The notes under the pieces: generated by a model | The model's database searches: none | What the model was told of the DNA's origin: nothing | What the model saw: only the letters and a program-made list of their open reading frames with translations | Source of the DNA: Gaiellasilicea sp035556515 | GTDB taxonomy: Bacteria > Actinomycetota > Thermoleophilia > Gaiellales > Gaiellaceae | Direction: 5' to 3' | DNA length: 15,795 nucleotides | NCBI GenBank assembly: GCA_035556515.1 | Contig: DATMEO010000155.1 | Span: forward strand, 1 to 15,795 | Made by a program: the position numbers and the translations under genes | Shown here: one piece after another, positions 6,596 to 13,364 of the stretch | Position numbering within the stretch: position 1 is the stretch's first letter | How the letters are laid out: the number at the start of each line of letters is the position of its first letter

Positions 6596-8086
6596 GTGCC
6601 ATCCGAGCCCGCAGCCCCACCTCCCGTCGGCGTCGGGCAGAAACCTGTCAGCCGCACTCCGGCGACCGCGGATCACCGGGCCGGCAAGCCGTATCTCCTC
6701 AGGAGCGCTCCGCTCCGTAGTCTCGTCCGCCGCGTGGCGGCGATCGCCACGCTGGCGGCGCTCGATGCGATCGGGCTCGCGCTCGGCCTCTACGCGGCGC
6801 TCGTCCTGCGCAGCATCGTCTTCGGCGATCCGATCTTTTGGAACCTGCTCTGGGACGCGGGGCCGGCGGAGTGGCTCCCGTTCCTGGTGCCGATCACCTG
6901 GCTCGTCTTCTGGCAGGCGGGCCTCTACGCCGGGCGGGAGCGCCGCGCGGGCGCAGGCAAGATCGCCTCGTCGATCGTGCTCGTCGCGGCGATCACGCTC
7001 GCGTTCGGCTGGGGGACCAACTACGACTTCACGACGTCCGGCCTGATCCCGACGGCGTGCATCACCTCGGCGCTGGCGATCGGGCTCCTCCGGGCGGCGT
7101 ACGAGTCGCTGACGCTCGAGCTGCAGCGCCTGCTGCATGTGAAGCGCCGCGTGCTGCTGGTCGGAGAAGGCCAGCACCTCGAGTCGCTCGAGCGCGTGTT
7201 GACCTCGCCACGCCGGCAGGTCGCGTACGACCTCGTCGGCTCGTTCGCGCCCGGACGCGACGGCCCGCTGGCCGCGCGGCTGGAGCAGGTGCGGCCGGAT
7301 GAGATCGTCCTCAGCGAGGGCGGGTTCGACGAGGAGACCGTGCTCGAGCTCGTCGAGACCGCGCATCGCAACGGTATTCGCGTGCGGATTGCACCGAAGA
7401 CGACCGAGCTGCTGCTGCAGCGCGGCGAGTACGTGCCGGGGCAGGGCGTGCCGCTCTTCGAGCTGCAGCCGCCCGTGCTCGCCGGTGCCGACTGGGCGTT
7501 GAAGAAGACGTTCGATCTCGGTGTCAGCCTGCTCGTCGTCGTGATCGGGCTGCCGCTCTGGCTCCTGATCGCGCTCGCGATCAAGCTCGACTCGCGCGGC
7601 CCCGTGCTCTACCGCGACCGGCGCGTGGGCGTCGGCGAGCGCGAGTTCGGGATGCTCAAGTTCCGGACGATGGTGCAGGGTGCGGCGGAGCAGCAAGCGG
7701 TACTCGAGGAGCACAACGAAGCCGGCGGAGCGCTCTTCAAGATTCGCGACGACCCACGCGTGACGCGCGTCGGCCGCGTGCTGCGGCGGCTCTCGCTCGA
7801 CGAGCTGCCGCAAGTCCTGAACGTGCTCGGCGGCGAGATGAGCCTCGTCGGGCCACGGCCGCTCCCCTTGCGCGACTTTCGGCAGCTGGAGGCGTGGCAC
7901 CGCAAGCGCTACAACGTGCTGCCCGGGATCACAGGCCTCTGGCAGATCTCCGGCAGGTCGAACCTGACCTTCGACGATCTCGTGCGGCTCGACTTCTACT
8001 ACATCGAGAACTGGTCGATCTGGCTCGACATCTCGATCCTCGTCAAGACGCTGCCGGCCGTCCTCGCCGGCCGCGGCGCGTATTAG
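6596..8086 (+). CDS. Polyprenyl glycosylphosphotransferase, initiating sugar transferase
   Basis: This 496-residue protein belongs to the exopolysaccharide polyprenyl glycosylphosphotransferase family (WbaP/WcaJ-like), at its usual length. After a soluble proline-rich leader (about residues 1-40) come about four membrane helices (to about 180), then a Rossmann-like middle domain starting KRRVLLVGEG, another hydrophobic helix (about 310-330), and the C-terminal Bac_transf domain. That domain shows KFRTM (355-359), DDPRVTRVGRVLRRLSLDELPQ with the catalytic Asp-Glu pair at D402-E403, EMSLVGPRP, and PGITGLWQISGR (from 443). It should transfer a hexose-1-phosphate from a nucleotide sugar to undecaprenyl phosphate, starting repeat-unit assembly. 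GTG at 6596 fits the predicted leaderless promoter; GTG at 6590 is in frame and possible. A hairpin follows the stop, so this gene may be transcribed alone. Confidence 0.95.
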   Translation: MPSEPAAPPPVGVGQKPVSRTPATADHRAGKPYLLRSAPLRSLVRRVAAIATLAALDAIGLALGLYAALVLRSIVFGDPIFWNLLWDAGPAEWLPFLVPITWLVFWQAGLYAGRERRAGAGKIASSIVLVAAITLAFGWGTNYDFTTSGLIPTACITSALAIGLLRAAYESLTLELQRLLHVKRRVLLVGEGQHLESLERVLTSPRRQVAYDLVGSFAPGRDGPLAARLEQVRPDEIVLSEGGFDEETVLELVETAHRNGIRVRIAPKTTELLLQRGEYVPGQGVPLFELQPPVLAGADWALKKTFDLGVSLLVVVIGLPLWLLIALAIKLDSRGPVLYRDRRVGVGEREFGMLKFRTMVQGAAEQQAVLEEHNEAGGALFKIRDDPRVTRVGRVLRRLSLDELPQVLNVLGGEMSLVGPRPLPLRDFRQLEAWHRKRYNVLPGITGLWQISGRSNLTFDDLVRLDFYYIENWSIWLDISILVKTLPAVLAGRGAY

Positions 8087-8108
8087 TCAGCGCGCGAGAT
8101 ACCTGAAG

Positions 8109-8125
8109 GGGCCGCTTCGCGGCCC
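8109..8125 (+). terminator. Hairpin after the sugar transferase gene
   Basis: GGGCCGC-TTC-GCGGCCC is a perfect 7-bp GC-only stem 22 bases past the stop codon. No T-run follows, so termination is inferred from position and stem strength. Confidence 0.5.
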
Positions 8126-8135
8126 GAGAGTCCTC

Positions 8136-8160
8136 GAAGGTGCTTCCTAACGGCGCCTTC
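8136..8160 (+). other. Second inverted repeat upstream of the CgeB-like gene
   Basis: GAAGGTGC (8136-8143) pairs with GCGCCTTC (8153-8160), eight pairs including one G-T wobble, around a nine-base loop. It ends 12 bases before the predicted -10 box at 8173. It could be a second termination stem or an operator for the following gene; the sequence alone does not decide. Confidence 0.35.
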
Positions 8161-8172
8161 ATCCCCTCTCCC

Positions 8173-8178
8173 TATGCT
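8173..8178 (+). promoter_or_regulatory. Predicted -10 box TATGCT of the CgeB-like gene
   Basis: TATGCT fits TAnnnT and ends exactly seven bases before the GTG at 8186, as at 6583 and 14845. The ATG at 8174 lies inside this box, which argues that GTG is the true start. No convincing -35 is seen at 17 bases upstream. Confidence 0.45.
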
Positions 8179-8185
8179 GTCCAGC

Positions 8186-9400
8186 GTGAAAGCGCCCAAG
8201 ATCCTCGCCGTCGCCTCGGCGGTCGACCTCGACTTCCGCTACGGCTGCACGCCCGCCTGGTGGCAGCTCTGGAAAGGCATGTACGAGGTGGGCACCGACC
8301 TGATCGTGACGCCCTACCGGGGCCGGCCGGTGGAGTCGCCCTGGTGGCGGACGGCAGCGAACCCGACCTGGGTCGAGGGCGAGAGCTTCGCCGCCGTCCG
8401 CGGTGGGATCGCGCGGCTGAAGGGCGACAAGTACTTGCGCCGCGCCGAGGAGTCGCCCGACGAGACCGTCTTCGACAAGGCGACCCGCGAGGCGATCTGG
8501 CGCTGGGTGACGCCGCGGTGGAAACGGCACCTGACGAAGGTGCTGGAGCGCGAGAAGGACGTCGACGCGGTCGTCGTCTTCACCGTCCCGATGGCGCACC
8601 TGCGCGGCATCCCCACGTTCCTGCGCGAACGCTTCGGCGTGCCGGTGATCTTCTACGACGGCGACGTGCCGATGAGCCTGCCCGAGTTCGGCGGCATGGA
8701 CACGGGCTTCAACTACTACCACGGCGCCGATCCGTCCGAGTACGACCTCGTCGTCTCCAACTCCGAAGGCGGGCTGCCGAGCCTGCTCGAGCTCGGCGCC
8801 AGGCGCGCGGAGGCCGTCTTCTGGGGTGCCGACCCCGAGTTCTTCGCGCCGAAGCCGGTCGAGAAGCTCCACGACGTCTTCTTCTACGGCTACGGGGACA
8901 AGTTCCGCCGCGACTGGATGGCGGCGATGGTGGGCGAGCCGAGCAGAGCAGCACCGGAGCTCGAGTTCGCGCTCGGCGGCCGCGACTTCCAAGGCGACAC
9001 CGGGCGCGCCTGGCTCGTCGGCGACGTCCCCTTCAACGCCTTCAACCAGGCGATCTCGGCCTCTCGGATCAACCTCAACATCACGCGCCGATCGCACGCG
9101 AGCGTCCAGGCCTCCTCCTCCTGCCGGCCGTTCGAGCTCGCGAGCGCGGGCGCGGCGATCGTCTCGAACCCGTACGAGGGGATCGAGCGCTGGTTCGAGC
9201 CCGGGCAGGAGCTGCTCGTCGTCTCGGACGCCGACGAGGCGCTCGCCGCCTACCGCGGGCTCCTCGACGATCCGGCCCAGGCGGAGGCGATGGGCGCGCG
9301 GGCGCGCGAGCGCGTCCTCGACGAGCACACCTACGCCCACCGCGCCCGGCAGCTGCTCTCGCTCGTCGGCCTCGGCGTCCCGGCAGGCGCACGTGCCTGA
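8186..9400 (+). CDS. CgeB-like glycosyltransferase
   Basis: This 404-residue protein resembles the CgeB / Glyco_trans_1_2 group of GT-B glycosyltransferases. The C-terminal signature is SVQASSSCRPFELASAG (E317 in RPFE), followed by NPYEGIERWFEPGQELLVVSDADEAL, the typical nucleotide-sugar side of the fold. The middle has YDLVVSNSEGG and AVFWGADPEFF, matching the usual linker layout. As is normal for this group, the first glutamate of EX7E is absent. The N-terminus (KILAVASAVDLDFRYGCTPAWWQLWKGM) is rich in aromatic residues, which may form the acceptor pocket. I prefer GTG at 8186 (404 residues) over ATG at 8174 (408), because ATG falls in the predicted -10 box and the protein similarity begins at KAPKILAV. 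The gene overlaps the next GT2 gene by eight bases and so heads a three-gene unit. Donor unknown. Confidence 0.9.
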   Translation: MKAPKILAVASAVDLDFRYGCTPAWWQLWKGMYEVGTDLIVTPYRGRPVESPWWRTAANPTWVEGESFAAVRGGIARLKGDKYLRRAEESPDETVFDKATREAIWRWVTPRWKRHLTKVLEREKDVDAVVVFTVPMAHLRGIPTFLRERFGVPVIFYDGDVPMSLPEFGGMDTGFNYYHGADPSEYDLVVSNSEGGLPSLLELGARRAEAVFWGADPEFFAPKPVEKLHDVFFYGYGDKFRRDWMAAMVGEPSRAAPELEFALGGRDFQGDTGRAWLVGDVPFNAFNQAISASRINLNITRRSHASVQASSSCRPFELASAGAAIVSNPYEGIERWFEPGQELLVVSDADEALAAYRGLLDDPAQAEAMGARARERVLDEHTYAHRARQLLSLVGLGVPAGARA

Positions 9401-10115
9401 CCGCCGCATCGCGATCGTGCCGGCCCGGAACGAGGAGGAGGCCGTCGCGCGCGTCGTCGAGGAGCTGCGGGCGTTCGATTCCGGCCTCGACGTGGTCGTG
9501 ATCGACGACGGCTCCGAGGACCAGACGGCGGCGCGTGCGGCCGCGGCCGGTGCCGCCGTCGTCAGCCTCCCCTTCAACCTCGGCATCGGCGGCGCCGTGC
9601 AGACGGGCTTCAAGTACGCGCTCGCGAACGGTTACGACACCGTGATCCGGCTCGACGGCGACGGCCAGCACGACCCGCAGCAGATTCCGAATCTGCTGGC
9701 GCCGCTCGAGCGTGGTGAGGCCGACGTCGTCGTCGGCTCGCGGTTCGCAGAGGGCGGCGGCGACTACAAGGCGCCGTTCGCGCGCCGCGCCGGGATCCGC
9801 TGGTTCGCGCAGCTCGTCTCGCTGCTGACGCGGCAGAAGCTGACCGATACAACGTCCGGCTTTCAGGCCGTCAACGCCCGCGCGATTCGCCTCTTCGCCG
9901 CCGACTATCCGCACGACTATCCCGAGGTCGAGGCCGTGGTCATGGTCGTGCGTCACCGGCTACGCATCCTGGAGGTGCCGGCGCAGATGCGCGGCCGCGA
10001 GACCGGCCGCTCCTCGATCACGCTGCTCCGCTCGCTCTACTACGCGATCAAGGTGACCCTGGCGCTGCTCGTGGGCATCTTCCGACGCCGCGTCGTTCCT
10101 TTGGAGGAGCTGTGA
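9393..10115 (+). CDS. GT2 family glycosyltransferase (DPM1-like)
   Basis: This 240-residue inverting GT-A enzyme resembles dolichol-phosphate-mannose synthase-like bacterial GT2 proteins. It shows IVPARNEEEAV near the N-terminus, VVVIDDGSEDQT (D38-D39-G40), FNLGIGGAVQTGFKYA, the metal-binding DGDGQHDP (88-95), and VVGSRFAEGGG. The C-terminus has RGRETGRSSI and one hydrophobic stretch (YYAIKVTLALLVGIF), not the two helices of GtrB. It probably makes a polyprenyl-phosphate sugar or adds a sugar directly. The GTG start at 9393 overlaps the previous stop by eight bases; the family-matching sequence (RRIAIVPARNE) begins four residues later, so a start further upstream is unnecessary. The next gene, DUF2304, is a common companion of this GT2 type, separated by one base, and suggests a membrane complex. 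Confidence 0.92.
   Translation: MPDRRIAIVPARNEEEAVARVVEELRAFDSGLDVVVIDDGSEDQTAARAAAAGAAVVSLPFNLGIGGAVQTGFKYALANGYDTVIRLDGDGQHDPQQIPNLLAPLERGEADVVVGSRFAEGGGDYKAPFARRAGIRWFAQLVSLLTRQKLTDTTSGFQAVNARAIRLFAADYPHDYPEVEAVVMVVRHRLRILEVPAQMRGRETGRSSITLLRSLYYAIKVTLALLVGIFRRRVVPLEEL
10103..10109 (+). promoter_or_regulatory. Strong ribosome binding site GGAGGAG
   Basis: GGAGGAG lies inside the end of the GT2 gene, seven bases before the DUF2304 ATG. It is the best Shine-Dalgarno in the window and fixes that start. Confidence 0.75.
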
Positions 10116-10116
10116 G

Positions 10117-10491
10117 ATGAATCCCGTGACGCCTCTCTACGTCTCGATCGCGGCGACGGTCGCGTCGATCCTGCTGATCCTCGTCGTCCTGGAGCTGATC
10201 CGCAGCCGACGCCTACGGGAGCGTTACGCGTTGCTCTGGCTCGCGACGGGCGTCGTCCTGCTCGTCCTCTCGGTCTGGCGCGGCGGCCTGAACACGATTG
10301 CCGGCTGGGTCGGCGTCACCGGCTACCCGCCCGCCGTGCTCTTCGCGGTCGCAACGCTCTTCATCCTCGCGGTGCTGCTCCACTACTCGACCGTGATCTC
10401 GAAGCTGGCCGACCAGAACGTGATCCTGGCGCAGCGGCTGGCGCTGCTCGAGCAGCGCGTCCGGCCCGAGCGCGAGCCTAGGGAGCGCTGA
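10117..10491 (+). CDS. DUF2304 small membrane protein
   Basis: This 124-residue protein has three hydrophobic helices (about residues 8-27, 39-56 and 73-92), then a charged C-terminal helix with SKLADQNVILAQRLALLEQRV that could form a short coiled coil. Helix 1, ELIRSRRLRERYALLWLATG and the closing helix match the DUF2304 family, which is regularly encoded next to GT2 glycosyltransferases of the type just upstream. The role is unproven; it is likely to anchor or assist the GT2 enzyme at the membrane. ATG at 10117 has an excellent ribosome site seven bases upstream. Its 3' end overlaps the opposing minus-strand gene by 14 bases, so the two operons collide tail to tail with no spacer for a terminator. 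Confidence 0.9.
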   Translation: MNPVTPLYVSIAATVASILLILVVLELIRSRRLRERYALLWLATGVVLLVLSVWRGGLNTIAGWVGVTGYPPAVLFAVATLFILAVLLHYSTVISKLADQNVILAQRLALLEQRVRPEREPRER

Positions 10492-11284
10492 CGGGCCTCG
10501 CGAGCGGGCCGAGCCGAGCCGCCAGCGTCGGCACGAGCAACGGTAGCGCCGCGGCCAGCAGCACGTACGCGGGCAGGGCGGGAAGCAGAAGCCGGAAGAA
10601 CTCGCCGTTCTCGAACGTCGCCGAGCTGCTCGTCGCTCGAAAGATCACGTAGCCCCCGAGCCAGCCGCCGAGCGCGATCGCAAGCGGGACCGAGCGCCGA
10701 GCGACTGCGATGACGCCCGCCAGCGGCAGCCACTGCAGCAGGCGCTGGCTGAAGAAGTACTCGCGCAAACCGGCCAAATTCGTCTGCAGCGCATCGAGCG
10801 AGAGACCCTCGACGCCGGGCGCCCGCCAGAGCCAGACAGCAGCGAGCACGAGCAACACGAACGTGCCCAGTGCTGTCGTCAGGTGCGTTCGTCTCGTCAG
10901 CAGCGCCAGCGCGGCGAGGATCGCCACGCCTTCAGCGTAGCCAGCGTCGCCGGTAAGCCCCGTGACGATCGGCAGCACGTCGTCACGGACCGTCGAGTCG
11001 TACTTCGTGAGCGTGAAAACAGGCGCGAGCCACGGCACCGCCACCCAGACGAGCAGCGTCCACGCGCCGAGGGCCATCCCGCCCGCGCTCGCGGCGACGC
11101 GGAGTGCGCAGACGATCGCCAGCGGGCCGAGGACGAGGACGTTGAGCACTGCGATCGCACCGATGTCGAGCGAGTCGGCCCGCAGGGCCACGATCAGCGT
11201 CGTCAGCCACTGAAGCGCGATCGCGCCCGCGACGAGGAGGAGCGGTCGCGCGAGGAGCTGCTCGAGCCGCTCAGCCGGACGCAT
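10478..11284 (-). CDS. Polytopic membrane protein of unknown function
   Basis: I do not recognise this 268-residue protein. It is strongly hydrophobic, with about eight likely membrane helices, including LLLVAGAIALQWLTTLIVAL (about 15-34), several in the middle and a final AYVLLAAALPLLVPTLA near residue 250. Between them are polar loops with TKYDSTVRDDVLPIVTGLTGDAGYAEG (about 92-118) and a segment SSSATFENGEFFRLLLPALPA near residues 218-238. The arrangement of aromatic residues and RLLLPALPAY recalls the C-terminal halves of GT-C membrane glycosyltransferases, but the protein is short for that family and no GT-C aspartate motif is evident. It is the last gene of the GDP-fucose operon: its ATG overlaps the upstream synthase by 14 bases, so co-expression is very likely. 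A role in transferring or exporting the deoxysugar product is a guess only. Confidence 0.8.
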   Translation of the reverse strand: MRPAERLEQLLARPLLLVAGAIALQWLTTLIVALRADSLDIGAIAVLNVLVLGPLAIVCALRVAASAGGMALGAWTLLVWVAVPWLAPVFTLTKYDSTVRDDVLPIVTGLTGDAGYAEGVAILAALALLTRRTHLTTALGTFVLLVLAAVWLWRAPGVEGLSLDALQTNLAGLREYFFSQRLLQWLPLAGVIAVARRSVPLAIALGGWLGGYVIFRATSSSATFENGEFFRLLLPALPAYVLLAAALPLLVPTLAARLGPLARPVSAP

Positions 11285-12194
11285 GGGCCGGTGCGGTCGA
11301 CCGGTACCAGGCGACCGTCCGCTCGAGCCCGTCGCGCAGCGCCGTCGTCGCCTGCCAGCCGAAGAGCTCTCTGGCGCGGCTCGCGTCGAGACCGCGGCGC
11401 GGCTGCCCGTTCGGCATCGACGTATCCCAGCTGATGCTGCCCTCGAAGCCGGTGACGTCGGCGACGAGCTCGGCCAGGTCGCGGATCGAGATCTCGTCGC
11501 CGGTGCCGAGGTTGACCGGCTCGCGCCCGTCGTACAGCTCGGCTGCGAGCGCCAGCCCGTCGACGCAGTCGTCGACGTAGAGGAACTCGCGCGTCGGACT
11601 GCCGTCTCCCCAGAGCACGATCTCGTCCCGGCCCTCGAGCATCTTTCGGATCAGGTCGGGGATCACGTGCGCGTTCGTCTCGTGGAAGTTGTCGCGCGGC
11701 CCGTAGAGGTTCGCCGGCATCAGGTAGGCGGCACGCAGCCCGTACTGGTCGCGGTAGGCCTGCGCTCCCACCAGCACGGCCTTCTTGGCGACACCGTACG
11801 GCGCGTTCGTCTCCTCCGGGAAGCCGTTCCAGAGCTCGTCCTCGACGAACGGCACCGGCGTGAACTTCGGGTAGGAGCAGACGGTGCCGGCGATCACGAG
11901 CTTCTCGACGGCGTGCAGGCGTGACTGCTCGAGCACGTGCGCGCCCATCATCAGGTTCGCGTACCAGTAGCGGCCGGGGTTCGCCCGGTTGGCGCCGATC
12001 CCGCCAACCTCGGCCGCGAGATGGAAGACGAGCTCCGGCCGCGCGTCGTCGAAGAGGCGCGCCGCCGCGTCCATGACGGTCAGGTCGTAGTCACGCCGCC
12101 GTGCGGGGAAGACCTCGTGCCCGTCCGCTTCGAGCCGCTCGGCCAGCCGCGAGCCGAGGAAGCCGCCGCCGCCGGTGATGACGACGCGGCTCAC
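11271..12194 (-). CDS. fcl: GDP-L-fucose synthase
   Basis: This 307-residue SDR protein matches GDP-L-fucose synthase (WcaG/Fcl), the NADPH-dependent 3,5-epimerase and 4-reductase that turns GDP-4-keto-6-deoxy-mannose into GDP-L-fucose. The nucleotide loop is TGGGGFLG (7-14). Recalled E. coli catalytic residues line up at a constant offset of three: C106 (Cys109) in GTVCSYPK, Y133 and K137 (Tyr136, Lys140) in YGVAKK, and H176 (His179) in AHVIP; the Ser107 position holds T104. NLYGPRDNFHETN and GDGSPTREFLYVDD are also family patterns. I chose GTG at 12192-12194, which overlaps the upstream dehydratase stop as GTGA; the ATG frame further upstream lies inside that gene. Coupling to the dehydratase supports the GDP-fucose assignment over other 4-keto reductases. 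Confidence 0.92.
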   Translation of the reverse strand: MSRVVITGGGGFLGSRLAERLEADGHEVFPARRRDYDLTVMDAAARLFDDARPELVFHLAAEVGGIGANRANPGRYWYANLMMGAHVLEQSRLHAVEKLVIAGTVCSYPKFTPVPFVEDELWNGFPEETNAPYGVAKKAVLVGAQAYRDQYGLRAAYLMPANLYGPRDNFHETNAHVIPDLIRKMLEGRDEIVLWGDGSPTREFLYVDDCVDGLALAAELYDGREPVNLGTGDEISIRDLAELVADVTGFEGSISWDTSMPNGQPRRGLDASRARELFGWQATTALRDGLERTVAWYRSTAPAHASG

Positions 12195-13333
12195 GTGCGA
12201 GCAGGAGCGCCGGTCGCGAGCCAGTCGACGCGGCCGATCCAGCGGTCGCGGTGCTCGGCGTACCACTGAATCGTGCGCAGGACACCCTCCTCCCACGACA
12301 CCTTCGGTTCCCAGCCGGTCTCCCGGTGCAGCTTCTCGTAGCCGACGCGCAGCGCCATCACGTCCGTGACCCCGGGGCGCAGGCGGGCCTCGTCGATGAC
12401 GATGCGGCGGTCGTCGGGCCAGAAGCCGTGCTCGACGCCGGTGCGCAGGATCAGGTCGGCCCAGTCGGCCATCGAGATGTTCGAGCCCTGGCCGTAGACG
12501 TAGACGTCGCCGGGAACGCCCTTCGCGGCGACGGTGAGGTGGCCGCGGACCCCGTCGGTGCAGAAGCAGAAGTCGCGCAGCGGTTCGAGCGCGCCCAGCT
12601 CGACCTCCGGCCGCGTCAGCGCCTGCGTGATGATCGTGCCGGTGACGTAGCGCGGGTTCTGCCGTGGCCCGTAGTTGTTGAACATGCGCGTGACGACGCC
12701 GGGAACCCCGAACGCGTCGTGGTAGTTCATCGTCAGGAAGTCGGCGGCGACCTTCGCGGTGGCGTAGATCGACTTCGGGTTGATCGGCGAGCGCTCGTGC
12801 AGGATCAGGCCGCCGGCGTCGTCGAAGTCGTGGTGGTGCGCGACGTTCTCGCGGACGTTGCCGTACTCCTCCGAGGTGCCGGCTGTGTCGAACTTCTCCA
12901 GCTCGAGGCCCCAGTCGACGATCGACTGGAGCAGGTTGAGCGTCCCAACCGTGTTCGCCATCACCGTCTCATACGGCCGGTGCCACGACTCGCCCACGTG
13001 CGCCTGGGCGCCGAGATGGAAGACATACGGCCTGTCCGACGCGGTGTCGCGCAGCTCCTTGACGAGATAGTCGATCGACGTCTTGTCGGTCAGGTCGGCG
13101 AACTTCACCTTCAGGCGGTTGCGCAGGTGGGAGATGTTGTTGAGCGCACCGCTCGAGGTCGCACGCACGAAGGCGTGGACGTCGGCGCCGATCTCGACGA
13201 GCGCGTCCGTCAGGTGCGAGCCCATGAACCCGTCCGCGCCCGTGACGAGCACGGTGCGGCCGCCGTAGGCGTCGCCGAACTCGCGACGCAGGTCGGCGAG
13301 GGCGTTTTCGGTCCAGATCGGAGTGTCGGCCAT
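12191..13333 (-). CDS. gmd: NDP-sugar 4,6-dehydratase, probably GDP-mannose 4,6-dehydratase
   Basis: This 380-residue extended SDR enzyme has TGADGFMG (31-38), HLGAQAHVGES (106-116), the catalytic TSEEYG (T153, E155 and Y157 around the active site), and YATAK (Y190, K194). TSExYG is the GDP-mannose dehydratase form; dTDP-glucose dehydratases have TDEVYG. However, MFNNYGPRQNPRYVTGTIITQAL is like dTDP-glucose enzymes, so the family is a relative and not a close copy of E. coli Gmd. It should convert GDP-mannose to GDP-4-keto-6-deoxy-mannose, feeding the synthase encoded immediately downstream (four-base overlap). It is the first gene of a minus-strand operon; GAGAAAG lies ten bases before its ATG on the minus strand as a weak ribosome site. 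The N-terminal extension of about 25 residues before the Rossmann fold is slightly long. Confidence 0.85.
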   Translation of the reverse strand: MADTPIWTENALADLRREFGDAYGGRTVLVTGADGFMGSHLTDALVEIGADVHAFVRATSSGALNNISHLRNRLKVKFADLTDKTSIDYLVKELRDTASDRPYVFHLGAQAHVGESWHRPYETVMANTVGTLNLLQSIVDWGLELEKFDTAGTSEEYGNVRENVAHHHDFDDAGGLILHERSPINPKSIYATAKVAADFLTMNYHDAFGVPGVVTRMFNNYGPRQNPRYVTGTIITQALTRPEVELGALEPLRDFCFCTDGVRGHLTVAAKGVPGDVYVYGQGSNISMADWADLILRTGVEHGFWPDDRRIVIDEARLRPGVTDVMALRVGYEKLHRETGWEPKVSWEEGVLRTIQWYAEHRDRWIGRVDWLATGAPART

Positions 13334-13364
13334 AGGGCGTACGCTTTCTCGCGCGTGCGAAAGC
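13334..13364. promoter_or_regulatory. Divergent start region between dehydratase and second flippase
   Basis: Only 21 bases separate the dehydratase ATG (minus) from the flippase GTG (plus). The gap holds the palindrome GCGTACGC (13337-13344), a plus-strand TACGCT box (13340-13345) nine bases before the GTG, and GCTTTC/GAAAGC arms (13343-13348 with 13359-13364) flanking the GTG. These could be overlapping promoters and an operator. On the minus strand, TAGGCT lies 28 bases before the ATG and may be its -10. No good -35 is visible in either direction. Confidence 0.4.

Noticed and set aside
6566..7900. Upstream extension of the CmcI-like methyltransferase frame on the minus strand
   Set aside because: The extra sequence is antisense to the sugar transferase and has the same Arg/Glu-rich shadow composition; the GTG at 6568 has AGGAG ten bases upstream.
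12195..12296. ATG start for GDP-L-fucose synthase about 34 residues upstream
   Set aside because: The added residues overlap the dehydratase coding region and do not match the family; the fold starts at VSRVVITGGGG right after GTG 12194.
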